The notes under the pieces were generated by a model. That model saw nothing but the letters and a program-made list of their open reading frames with translations. It searched no databases and was not told the DNA's origin. A stretch of DNA of 58,673 bases from Chitinophagaceae bacterium UBA1946 (GTDB lineage: Bacteria > Bacteroidota > Bacteroidia > Chitinophagales > Chitinophagaceae), in NCBI GenBank assembly GCA_002336815.1, contig DDEU01000057.1:12051-70723 (forward strand). The letters run 5' to 3'. How positions within the stretch are numbered: the first letter of the stretch is position 1; every line of letters begins with the position of its first letter. Positions 26,401-33,321 of this stretch are shown here, in pieces. Made by a program: the position numbers and the translations under genes.

Positions 26401-26494
26401 AGAGAGCAGGGTGAAGATGCTGCATGGTAAGATTGATATCCAGTCGCAACCCGGCAAAGGAACTTCCGTATTTATAGAAATGCCGGTTCATTGA
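23486..26494 (+). CDS. Propeller-type sensor histidine kinase (1002 aa)
   Basis: This is a membrane-bound sensor kinase. A signal peptide (about 1-19, ending AQQ) precedes two propeller-like halves made of Reg_prop repeats (about 30-650, with motifs such as DRSANLWIGSNEGLNFYN). A Y_Y_Y domain follows (about 675-755), then one membrane helix (about 764-785), a short coiled coil, a HisKA_3 domain with H813 in RELHDGLGSMLSGIKH, and a HATPase domain ending at about 1000. The layout matches hybrid two-component sensors of Bacteroidota but lacks the receiver and AraC parts. Its stop TGA abuts the stop TCA of the leftward regulator gene, giving TGATCA and no gap. The regulator could serve this kinase as well as the TPR kinase next to it. 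TACATTTA just before the ATG could be a -7 element, which would leave a very short leader. Confidence 0.93.
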   Translation: MRNSCLPALLILLFLRADAQQLYFNHLSVNNGLSQGVNNCIFKDSKGFVWISSFDGLNRFDGLDCRRYYASTTNQAGIRGTLFLNILEDRSANLWIGSNEGLNFYNRQTDNFYCYQLQQAPGNDRFCSPFYIDNRNLVWVQSGNDIYTFDPSTKKFSLISSSLSNENFIIKTLPVQLYQPVQKILAVNSNNIVLWSGTPLADSISWRTSRLPLKDISINTIQVAGNGDCWLGTNNGLYRLDGANPGASCSKMQVAAGTSVSAVHIDNTGALWIGTLADGLFKADASGNVLAQYKSSADNSYAISANQVLYVYTDDDRNLWVAVWGKGIDYTSLGKFHFNQYITKSQALKFKTDNFIRSIVGTKDEIWCALQAGGIMILDTAKNIRQVIQNEFPAAVESLLADGDQVWAATFKGLYRVNATTKAVYKTEFANIPASKASSAYNYISKLPGGNLLLSSNAGLYQVKNKDGKPTIEQLKGTSSYDVYLTTYSDADGRIYASKAFKGFGVYQLLNDSLAIIKEFPLHASIKCFTDTPDSLLWIGSTIGLIKFNKTACRVSRIYTSADGLSNQYVYGIVPDGRFLWLSTNAGINRFDPATAAVKSFSVADGLQSNEYNTYSFYKTIKGEMLFGGVNGLNGFYPAAFNAFSAPPALVLSSVQLNDTLYNAPQGYAALNALNVDYKQNTIGFQFAVIDYVNAAAATISYRLEGYDKGWVTTANKSFIRYANLPAGSYMLKVKAFNADGVMAKNSYTLSVIVNAPWWKSWWFRLLLSTGIILLVAVFINAYLRKKLQRQRIALEKELAVEQERIRMARELHDGLGSMLSGIKHSFSAIKNEAALNEEQQQRFDHTIDRLDDSIKDLRAVSHSMFSAELLEDGLEAAVRNYCNALSATSGIHIAFENIMQQPGSLKGEQAFHIFRVVQELVQNVIKHSKATEAIVQISYDNSIMALTVEDNGVGFNSSMQHGKNGIGLKNVESRVKMLHGKIDIQSQPGKGTSVFIEMPVH

Positions 26495-27112
26495 TCAGAG
26501 CAGTTGAAGCTGCATGGCAGTTTTGATAAGGGAAGCCGTGTTCTTTGTTTGAAATTTAATGAGCAGGTTCTTCCGGTGTGTATCCACGGTTGCATTGCTG
26601 ATAAATAGTTTTTCGGCGATCTCCGCATTCGTCATTCCTTCGGCGATCAGCGCCAGCACTTCTTTCTCCCGCCGGGTGATGAGCGGCAGTTGTGATGAGT
26701 CCACTTTTTTTAAAGCAGCGGCAGCTTCATCGCTTAAGTAGGTTTTGCCTTTTGCTACCGTAGTAATGGCTTCCATTAATTCTGCCTGGGTGGCATTTTT
26801 GAGCAGGTAACCACTGGCCCCATTCTCAATCATTTTATGAATAAAACTTTGCTGGTTAAAAGTGCTGAGGCCAACTACAAAAATACCCGGGTATTTTTCT
26901 TTTACTTCTTTGCAGAGGTCAATGCCGCTTTTGCCGGGCATATTGATGTCCATTAAGATCACATCCGGCTGGTGGTTTTGGAGGTAAGCCATACAGGAGG
27001 TTGCATTGGAAGCATGTCCCATCCATTCTATTTCGGTTTCACTTTGCAGCAGCGAACGAATGCCTTCAATTACCATGTAATGGTCGTCGGTTATAAACAC
27101 TTTTATTTTCAT
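26495..27112 (-). CDS. NarL/LuxR-type response regulator 1 (205 aa)
   Basis: This is a DNA-binding response regulator. A receiver domain (about 3-120) has the acidic pair D9-D10, the phospho-acceptor D55 in VILMDINMPG, and a late K. The LuxR-type HTH (about 140-203) reads RREKEVLALIAEGMTNAEIAEKLFISNATVDTHRKNL. I chose the ATG at 27112 (MKIKVFITDDH); a longer frame would add residues not expected in the family. It is the paralogue of the regulator at 37489-38109. It follows the TPR kinase on the same strand with a 97-bp gap filled by short repeats, so it is probably in that kinase's operon. It is a candidate to bind the palindromes listed below. Confidence 0.95.
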   Translation of the reverse strand: MKIKVFITDDHYMVIEGIRSLLQSETEIEWMGHASNATSCMAYLQNHQPDVILMDINMPGKSGIDLCKEVKEKYPGIFVVGLSTFNQQSFIHKMIENGASGYLLKNATQAELMEAITTVAKGKTYLSDEAAAALKKVDSSQLPLITRREKEVLALIAEGMTNAEIAEKLFISNATVDTHRKNLLIKFQTKNTASLIKTAMQLQLL

Positions 27113-27145
27113 CTTCCATTCATTTGAATTTGTAAAAATCAAAAC

Positions 27146-27209
27146 CACTCTAAACCCCACTAAACCCTCTAAACCTTTTCAACCCTTCAACCTTTCAACT
27201 CCTCATCCT
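27146..27209. repeat. Imperfect short repeats between kinase and regulator
   Basis: The gap is built of near-copies of 7-9-nt units such as CCTCTAAAC and CCTTTCAAC, grading into CATCCTTCATCCTC. It is unlike the rest of the window and fills most of the space between two genes expected to be cotranscribed. Short heptamer repeats also occur inside fmt (45725-45802). Confidence 0.65.
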
Positions 27210-29168
27210 TCATCCTCCAAATTCAATCAACACAGAAGTTCCTTTCCCCGCCTGTGAATTTACATCGAGTTTGCCTTTTAAAAATTCTACCCGGTGCATA
27301 ATATTGCCCCATCCCATGCCTTTGGCAGATTGCAGCAGGCCGCTGTCAAAACCTTTTCCATCGTCTTCCACCGTGAGCGTAATGTTATCGCCGGACTTAC
27401 TCAATTGTATGATGGCGTGTTTTGCAGCAGCATGTTTCATCGTATTGTTGATGAGCTCCTGTATGATGCGGTATATGCCGATTGCTTTTGTCTGGTCGAT
27501 CATTTCATTGTTCATACCGATTGATTGGTAAGATACCTGTAAAGCGCCGCTCTGGTTGATGTCACTGCAAAAGTCCTTGAGTGCTGCATCAAGCCCGAAT
27601 TTTACCAGCGCTTCCGGCATCATATTGTGTGCTACCCTGCGCATTTCTTTGATGGAACTATCCAGCATATCCATGCTGCGTTCAAAAGCCTGTGCGTTTT
27701 CAGGCGTCATGATCAGGTTTCCTTTCATACTGTTAAATGAATATTTAATGCCACTCAGCATGCCCCCCAGGCCATCATGCAGGTCTTTGGCAAGCCTGCT
27801 CCGTTCCTGTTCTTCACCTTTCATGACTGCTTCTGTAGCGGTTAATTGTTGTTGTGTTTCTAATTCGTTGATGCGTTGTTGCTGCAATAGTTGTTTTTGC
27901 TGGTAGTTTCGGTAACCAAGCAAGCTCATCAACAATATCACAACAGCTCCGGCCGCTAAAACATAATTGAGTGTATTCTTTTGCCTGATGGTGAGTTCCT
28001 GCAATTTTTTATCTGCCTCCAGTTTTTTTATCTGCATTTCTTTATTGGCAGTTTCATATTTTTTTTCCAGTTCCTGTGTGTTTTTTTGAATGGTCTCATT
28101 GAGCAGGCTGTCGCCCAGCGCCTCACTGGATGTTGCATACTGTTCACCCAATTTGATGTCCTGCATGGCATAAGCAAGATTGGAAAGTTGCCCGAATACC
28201 TTTGCCCGCTGCATTTTAAAATCATGCTGGTACGATAGTTCCAATGCGTCTTCTGCATATTGTTTCGCCAGCGGAAAATTCTTTTTATGAGTATAATAAA
28301 AGGATAAGCCTTTTGATGCGATCAATACGGTTTCCGGTATATCCAGTTCTTTTCCCAACGCCAGCGCTCTTTCCATAAAGGCCTTTACTTTTTCCAGTTC
28401 ACCCAGTTGGAGGTAGTTATTGCCAAGGTTCAGGCAGGCGCTTTGCTCCATGTTCTTGTCTTCCGTTTCAGTGGCAATTGTTAATTCTTCATTGAAGATG
28501 GGCGTTGATTTTTCGTATTTGCCCTGTGAGGAATAACTTAAGCCAAGATTGTTAAGCGCCGACCCCAGCATGGCAGGATTGTTTATTTTTCTTAGCAGCG
28601 ATACGGATCTTTCGCCCAATTGTATCGCCTTGTCGTACTGGTGCAGGTCTGAATAAAGTACCTGTAAAATATCGTCTGCCTGTGCTTCTATCGATTCGTT
28701 GCCAAAGCGGTTGAATAATTGTTTGGCCTCTTCGTAGCAGGCCACTGCTTTTTCGTAATCGGCCAGCATCCGGTAAGAGGTGCCTGTGTTGAACAGGGTT
28801 TTGCCGAGGTATAAGGAATCTTTTATTTTTCTCGACAGTTCAACAGACTGCAGGTTCAACAACAGCGATGAATCATAATGTCCCTGCAAATTCAGCAGGT
28901 AGGTATAGTTGGTGATGTATTTGATAATGCCCAGTGGAAAATTTATTTTTTTGCTCAGCGTACCTGCCATCCTGTAATAATGTTTGGCGGTTTCCGGTTC
29001 ATTGCCTTCATACTGCTGCCCAAGGTCGATGTATAAAAGAACTGCATTGCTGTCTTCTTTGGCAGATGGCAGCAGTTTAAGCAGGCTGTCTTTATTCAGC
29101 ATAGTTTGTGCATGCGTGGCTGCGAGCCACAGCAAGAATGCCGGCAGTATCAGGATATATTTTTTCAT
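27210..29168 (-). CDS. TPR sensor histidine kinase 1 (652 aa)
   Basis: This is a membrane-bound NarX-type kinase with a probable periplasmic TPR sensor. A signal peptide (about 1-21, ending THAQ) is followed by about six TPR-like repeats (about 40-340), a helix-rich linker, one membrane helix (about 397-417), a coiled coil with TEAVMKGEEQERSRLAKDL, HisKA_3 with H464 in LHDGLGGMLSGIKYSF, and a HATPase. It is the paralogue of the kinase at 38106-40079. I chose the ATG at 29168, which fits the signal peptide; a TTG just before it is not needed. Its promoter carries the 18-bp palindrome 22 bp upstream of GTTATTTG, so it belongs to the regulon it may control. The regulator gene lies 97 bp downstream. 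Confidence 0.94.
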   Translation of the reverse strand: MKKYILILPAFLLWLAATHAQTMLNKDSLLKLLPSAKEDSNAVLLYIDLGQQYEGNEPETAKHYYRMAGTLSKKINFPLGIIKYITNYTYLLNLQGHYDSSLLLNLQSVELSRKIKDSLYLGKTLFNTGTSYRMLADYEKAVACYEEAKQLFNRFGNESIEAQADDILQVLYSDLHQYDKAIQLGERSVSLLRKINNPAMLGSALNNLGLSYSSQGKYEKSTPIFNEELTIATETEDKNMEQSACLNLGNNYLQLGELEKVKAFMERALALGKELDIPETVLIASKGLSFYYTHKKNFPLAKQYAEDALELSYQHDFKMQRAKVFGQLSNLAYAMQDIKLGEQYATSSEALGDSLLNETIQKNTQELEKKYETANKEMQIKKLEADKKLQELTIRQKNTLNYVLAAGAVVILLMSLLGYRNYQQKQLLQQQRINELETQQQLTATEAVMKGEEQERSRLAKDLHDGLGGMLSGIKYSFNSMKGNLIMTPENAQAFERSMDMLDSSIKEMRRVAHNMMPEALVKFGLDAALKDFCSDINQSGALQVSYQSIGMNNEMIDQTKAIGIYRIIQELINNTMKHAAAKHAIIQLSKSGDNITLTVEDDGKGFDSGLLQSAKGMGWGNIMHRVEFLKGKLDVNSQAGKGTSVLIEFGG

Positions 29169-29194
29169 CAATAAAAGATCACGTCAAGTTACTA

Positions 29195-29242
29195 CAAATA
29201 ACAGCAGAATTGAACCAGCTTTGTATCCCCTTTTTACATGAT
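29195..29242 (-). promoter_or_regulatory. Regulon promoter of TPR kinase 1
   Basis: Read leftward, the 18-mer ATCATGTAAAAAGGGGAT (29242-29225) is followed by exactly 22 bp and then GTTATTTG (29202-29195). The kinase ATG is 26 bp further. The layout equals that of the other promoters in the block, although the first two -7 bases differ from the usual YA. Confidence 0.72.
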
Positions 29243-29260
29243 TTTTTTCAAAATGAAAAT

Positions 29261-29308
29261 ATCCTGTTTTTAAGGGATAGCAGAAACTGCTGGCAGACAG
29301 CATATTTG
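29261..29308 (+). promoter_or_regulatory. Regulon promoter of gene 29376
   Basis: ATCCTGTTTTTAAGGGAT (29261-29278), then 22 bp, then CATATTTG (29301-29308). The ATG is 67 bp further. It lies 18 bp from the divergent kinase motif, so both motifs sit in one 204-bp intergenic space. Confidence 0.75.
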
Positions 29309-29375
29309 ATGGATTTTTCAACAGGTTCAGATTTAACAGGATGCAAAACTTTTTACATCAATTAAAACAGTAAAT

Positions 29376-29840
29376 ATGAAGCAATTATTTTTATCGGTTT
29401 GTTTGTTTTTTTCAGTTGTTGCTGCAACAGCGCAGGTAAAAACAACAGCTTCAACTAAACCGGCGCTGTCTGCATTGGCGAAAATACTAGCCGGTTCAGG
29501 CCTGCCTTATAAAATTGCAAGCGACAGTCTTGCGGTTATTCCTTATGAAGGAGATAACATTCCTTCTTACGCTGTACTTGTACAAAGAATCAGTGACCTG
29601 TACATTGTTTATACCAATCTTACCGAAGCGTTGCCCGGTAAAATTGATGAAACAAAATACAAATACCTGTTGCAGCAAAATGATCAGTATGATGTTGTGA
29701 AGATCGGCATGGGCGCAGCAGATGGCATCTTTTACCTGCGGGCCGATCTTTATAAAAGCGGTGTGAATACAGCACTGCTTACGAGAGTGATCAAACAGGT
29801 AGCCAATGTTGCCAATATCATTGGTGGAGATCTTAAATGA
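29376..29840 (+). CDS. Exported protein of unknown function (154 aa)
   Basis: I do not recognise a firm family. A signal peptide (about 1-20, ending ATAQ) precedes a domain with alternating strands and helices. Residues of about 43-65 (LPYKIASDSLAVIPYEGDNIPSYAVLVQRI) and 96-140 look like a YbjN- or chaperone-like alpha/beta fold; this is by eye only. It is first in the block of exported proteins next to TPR kinase 1. Its promoter carries the regulon palindrome. The gene is monocistronic; the next gene has its own regulon promoter. Confidence 0.72.
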   Translation: MKQLFLSVCLFFSVVAATAQVKTTASTKPALSALAKILAGSGLPYKIASDSLAVIPYEGDNIPSYAVLVQRISDLYIVYTNLTEALPGKIDETKYKYLLQQNDQYDVVKIGMGAADGIFYLRADLYKSGVNTALLTRVIKQVANVANIIGGDLK

Positions 29841-29866
29841 GGAGAATGATCTTTAATATATAAAAA

Positions 29867-29914
29867 ATCATGTTTTTTAGGGATGGGGTTTGTCTTTAAT
29901 AAATAGCAGGTTTG
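29867..29914 (+). promoter_or_regulatory. Regulon promoter of gene 29929
   Basis: ATCATGTTTTTTAGGGAT (29867-29884), then 22 bp, then CAGGTTTG (29907-29914). The ATG is only 14 bp after the -7 element, so the leader would be very short. Confidence 0.75.
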
Positions 29915-29928
29915 TATAAAATATTTAT

Positions 29929-31158
29929 ATGACCAAATACTCAAACCTGCTGCTGCTGTTGATGCTGCCCTGTCTTTTTTCAAAAGCACAAAATGTTGGA
30001 ATTGGAAATACCACGCCCGGTTTTCCTTTGAATTTTTCAACTGCATTGGGCGACAAGATCTCTTTATGGGGAAATGCCGGAAGCCATTATGGTTTTGGAA
30101 TCCAAAGCGGGTTACTACAGATACACAGCGATGCGCCGGGAGCCAATATTGCATTCGGTTACGGTTCCAGCAATAGTTTTACTGAACGCATGCGGATCGT
30201 TAATAGTGGTGGTGATGGCATGTCGCTGAACGGTCGCCTTACTTTAAAAAATGGTACCAGCCCTTTGGATATTAACTACGGCGCCGGTGTATGGTTGTAC
30301 AAAGCGGATAACAGCGCCCTGCTCGGTTTTATGGGTACACAGAATAACCAGAACGTTGGATTTTATGGCGGCCCTGCAGGATGGGGCTTTACCTACGATG
30401 CGCTCAACAGCAGGGTGGGTATCGGTAACCCCAGCCCCAATGCACCGCTGGCATTTGCTGCGGCACTTGGAAAAAAGATCACTTTCTATCCCGGAACGGT
30501 AGGCGATGCCGGTATCGGCATGGCAGGTAACAGGTTGCTTATCTATGCTGATAACCCCAATGCCGACGTTGCTATTGGATATGACGCAGCAGGAACCTTC
30601 ATTGAAAGACTTGCTGTAAAAGCAAATGGAGCGTTGGCAGTAAATGGGAATACGGGCGCTCCGGGACAATTGTTACAAAGCACCGGCGCCGGAAGTCCAC
30701 CCAGGTGGGTATATCCTCCATCGGTAGTTTATTTTAATACACAGGGTAGTACCACGCTTGGAGGCTCAAATTTATGCGTAGATGTTACTGGGATCAATGG
30801 CAGCAGTTTTACAATTCCTTCCGCTTCAATGATCACATACTCCTATTTCATTCCCCTTTTTGGCATCAGCGGACCATTGGCTTCAAATGGATGGCTTAGC
30901 ATCCAGATACTAGATGCTAACAACAATAAGGTGTCGGCAGCCAATGCTGAATTTACAGTGGAAAGCCTGGTACCTCAAAATATTTATCTTACGGGTGTGG
31001 GTGATCTTGCAGCAGGCACCTACACTGTTTCTGCAAAATTATCAAGATATGCGCCAAGAGATGGTGCTACTGAAAGTAATTCAGGTGTTTTTAGTATATG
31101 CTCGGGATCTGAAGGTATCGACCAGGGCCAGCTGATCATTTCCATTTTCCCTAAATAA
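29929..31158 (+). CDS. Exported NVGIG-type surface protein (409 aa)
   Basis: This is probably a surface or secreted fibrous protein. After a signal peptide (about 1-20, ending KAQ) it carries the NVGIGxxxP pattern seen in Bacteroidota adhesin- and tail-fibre-like proteins (NVGIGNTTPGFPLNF; RVGIGNPSPNAPLAF). Residues of about 25-105 match a block in the larger protein at 40256 (shared IAFGYGSS and FTERMRI), so the two are paralogues. The C-terminal part (about 265-405) is a separate beta-rich domain without the S74 chaperone domain. No T9SS signal is evident. It has its own regulon promoter. Confidence 0.75.
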   Translation: MTKYSNLLLLLMLPCLFSKAQNVGIGNTTPGFPLNFSTALGDKISLWGNAGSHYGFGIQSGLLQIHSDAPGANIAFGYGSSNSFTERMRIVNSGGDGMSLNGRLTLKNGTSPLDINYGAGVWLYKADNSALLGFMGTQNNQNVGFYGGPAGWGFTYDALNSRVGIGNPSPNAPLAFAAALGKKITFYPGTVGDAGIGMAGNRLLIYADNPNADVAIGYDAAGTFIERLAVKANGALAVNGNTGAPGQLLQSTGAGSPPRWVYPPSVVYFNTQGSTTLGGSNLCVDVTGINGSSFTIPSASMITYSYFIPLFGISGPLASNGWLSIQILDANNNKVSAANAEFTVESLVPQNIYLTGVGDLAAGTYTVSAKLSRYAPRDGATESNSGVFSICSGSEGIDQGQLIISIFPK

Positions 31159-31258
31159 ATAACAACAAACTATTACAGCCACCACCTATCAACTGATGTT
31201 GCGGATCAATATCAATTCCGATATAAAGTTTGTTCACAGGTTTTTTTACTAAAAGAAA

Positions 31259-31306
31259 ATCCTGTTTTTCAGGGATAGGGTGCCGTCTCAAATAATACCA
31301 TTTTTA
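31259..31306 (+). promoter_or_regulatory. Regulon promoter of operon 31348-33220
   Basis: ATCCTGTTTTTCAGGGAT (31259-31276) is the best match to the consensus. Then come 22 bp and CATTTTTA (31299-31306). The ATG is 41 bp further. Confidence 0.75.
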
Positions 31307-31347
31307 CTGCACAAAACTTATGTTGTGTTACTTCAAAAAATTAAACA

Positions 31348-32514
31348 ATGAGATCAATGATGCTCCTGGTATTGATGTTCAGTGTAACATCCACCAGCAA
31401 TGCCCAGCTCTTTAAAAAGCTAAAAGAAAAAACACAGAAAGTACTGGAGTCGAAAAGCGAAAGCTCTGCCAGTAACAGTAATCAAAACAATGCTTCCGTA
31501 TCGAACGAAAATAGTGGGGGTGAAAAAAGATCATCCCAACAGCCGGACACAGGGTGCAGGGTTGTTTTTTCCCTGGCGGAAGGAGAAAATTTTTTGTATG
31601 ACGAATCAAAAATTCTCACTCAAAACAATCAACTGCATTATTCGTTCGTAATACAAAATAAAAAGTATGAATACTTTTTGATCGACAATGGCAGCCGCAC
31701 CGGCCCATTTAAAGAAGCACCCATTAAAAGCATGCAGGAAAACGAGGAAGGCAACTCCGGCTCCAACAATGATGAGATCAGCGTGGGTGGCGATAAACAG
31801 GATCCCGTGGCTTTGCAGTACAGCAAAACGATCGGGGGTAAACTCTTTCTTGTTTTCAACGGGAAAAATTATGGCCCTTATGATCATGTTGCAAAAATGA
31901 TCCTGTCGCCCGATAAGAAACAGTTTTTTGCAGCCGTCACCATTGGCGCACAGAACAGCATGATGGCAAAAATGGGAATGGGATTCTGCTTCATTGTAAA
32001 CGAGGGGTCGGTAAAGCAAAAAGCAGGCACCGGCGGTATGTCGATCCCAATGAAATTTTCAGTGAGTGATGGATTTAAACATGCCATGCTCACAGTGATG
32101 AACCAGGAGAACCAGAAGATCATTTCGGTTACCTCTGCAGGCAAAGAAGCAGAAGCCGATATGGCCGATATGTATTCAGGCAACAGCAGCAGCACTTTTG
32201 TAAGCGACAAAGGTGATATCATCAGTGTTCCTTCTCAAAGCCCCACACAGGTGCTGGTAAATGGTGTTGAAGCAGCATCTTTTAAAGTGCCCATCAAAAG
32301 TATGAACCGCCTGTTTTTAACACCCGATATCTCAAGATCGGTTTACTACGAAAAAGGCACCATCTACAGGGCCGATGGTACAGCCGAATCTTTGTCCGGA
32401 GCACTGTTTCCACGGGTAGTCACTATCAATAAAGAAACGGCTGTTTATTATTTCAAAATGTACACAAATGAAAACGGCGGTAAAGATGTTTACTTATGTA
32501 AAAAGGTTTTATAA
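31348..32514 (+). CDS. Exported protein of unknown function (388 aa)
   Basis: I do not recognise the family. A signal peptide (about 1-19, ending SNAQ) is followed by a basic helix (LFKKLKEKTQKVLESK), a Ser/Asn-rich low-complexity segment (about 38-65), and then a long beta-rich region (about 70-388). The latter contains GPFKEAPIKSM and GPYDHVAKMILSPDKKQFFAAV, a pattern like beta-propeller blades. It is the first gene of an operon with the overlapping gene at 32486 and has a regulon promoter. Cell-surface or periplasmic location is inferred from the signal peptide. Confidence 0.75.
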   Translation: MRSMMLLVLMFSVTSTSNAQLFKKLKEKTQKVLESKSESSASNSNQNNASVSNENSGGEKRSSQQPDTGCRVVFSLAEGENFLYDESKILTQNNQLHYSFVIQNKKYEYFLIDNGSRTGPFKEAPIKSMQENEEGNSGSNNDEISVGGDKQDPVALQYSKTIGGKLFLVFNGKNYGPYDHVAKMILSPDKKQFFAAVTIGAQNSMMAKMGMGFCFIVNEGSVKQKAGTGGMSIPMKFSVSDGFKHAMLTVMNQENQKIISVTSAGKEAEADMADMYSGNSSSTFVSDKGDIISVPSQSPTQVLVNGVEAASFKVPIKSMNRLFLTPDISRSVYYEKGTIYRADGTAESLSGALFPRVVTINKETAVYYFKMYTNENGGKDVYLCKKVL

Positions 32515-33220
32515 GGCGATTGCTTTAACGGTAATGTCAGCCATTATCTGCATTGCTTTCATTTATGCCAAAAGAGTTTACAGCCAGGCCGGTTTTGGAA
32601 AAACATTCGGCAACAAAGCAATTGCAGCAGAGAAACAGTTGAATGCCATGCAGGATCAGTTTGAGCTTTGTAAAAACATTTGTAATGTGGATGTGAAATT
32701 TATGCAAAGCATTGTTTTCCCGGAAGTGATGCGGTACAACAGTATCAAAGATGGCGTTGAAGCAGAAAGCCTGCGCCTGTTGTATGTGCAGTTTGGAACT
32801 GCCTATGCCAATTTTTCCATTGGCCTCTTCCAGATGAAACCAGGTTTTGCAGAACAGGTTGAAATGAAATCAAAGCAATTGTTACCGGAAAGTATGTATA
32901 ATGAATTGCAGCTTGCTTACGAATCAACAGACCTTCAAACCATCCGGCAGCAAAGAGTAGAACGCCTGCAGGATAAGGATTGGCAAATGGTTTACCTCAC
33001 GGCATTCATTGCACTCTGCAATCAAATTTATAAATCGGAAAATTTTTCATCTTCTACAGAAAAATTACAGTGGTACGCCACCGTTTACAATGCAGGTTTT
33101 GATAGAACGAATGCTTACATCAATAAAAAAATAGCACAGGATAATTTTTATCTGGCTCAGCAAATGCCCGGCAAAAAATTCAGGTATGCTGCCATTGCCG
33201 GGTGGTTTTTTAATAAATAG
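32486..33220 (+). CDS. Membrane-anchored or exported protein (244 aa)
   Basis: I do not recognise the family. A basic N-terminus (MFTYVKRFYK) followed by a hydrophobic run (about 11-30) looks like a signal peptide or anchor. The rest is alpha-helical, with many Gln and Asn and a Tyr-rich central region (RQQRVERLQDKDWQMVYLTAFIALCNQIYK). The ATG at 32486 overlaps the end of the previous gene by 29 bp; an ATG 18 bp upstream (32468) is possible and an ATG at 32534 (MSAII) would shorten the anchor. The overlap implies translational coupling. It therefore belongs to the regulon through the promoter at 31259. Confidence 0.7.
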   Translation: MFTYVKRFYKAIALTVMSAIICIAFIYAKRVYSQAGFGKTFGNKAIAAEKQLNAMQDQFELCKNICNVDVKFMQSIVFPEVMRYNSIKDGVEAESLRLLYVQFGTAYANFSIGLFQMKPGFAEQVEMKSKQLLPESMYNELQLAYESTDLQTIRQQRVERLQDKDWQMVYLTAFIALCNQIYKSENFSSSTEKLQWYATVYNAGFDRTNAYINKKIAQDNFYLAQQMPGKKFRYAAIAGWFFNK

Positions 33221-33253
33221 ATTTTTACAATCCATATTGAGTGATCTCTCAAA

Positions 33254-33301
33254 ATCCCGTTTTAACGGGATGGCTGAATCCCGGAATCTATCACATATTT
33301 G
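33254..33301 (+). promoter_or_regulatory. Regulon promoter of gene 33322
   Basis: ATCCCGTTTTAACGGGAT (33254-33271) is the most perfect palindrome of the set, with ATCCCGTT/AACGGGAT arms. Then come 22 bp and CATATTTG (33294-33301). The ATG is 20 bp further. Confidence 0.78.
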
Positions 33302-33321
33302 CCCTGAAATAAAAAGACAAA

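Noticed and set aside
27113..27160. Longer N-terminus for response regulator 1
   Set aside because: It adds residues not found in the paralogue and the family; the ATG at 27112 aligns with regulator 2.
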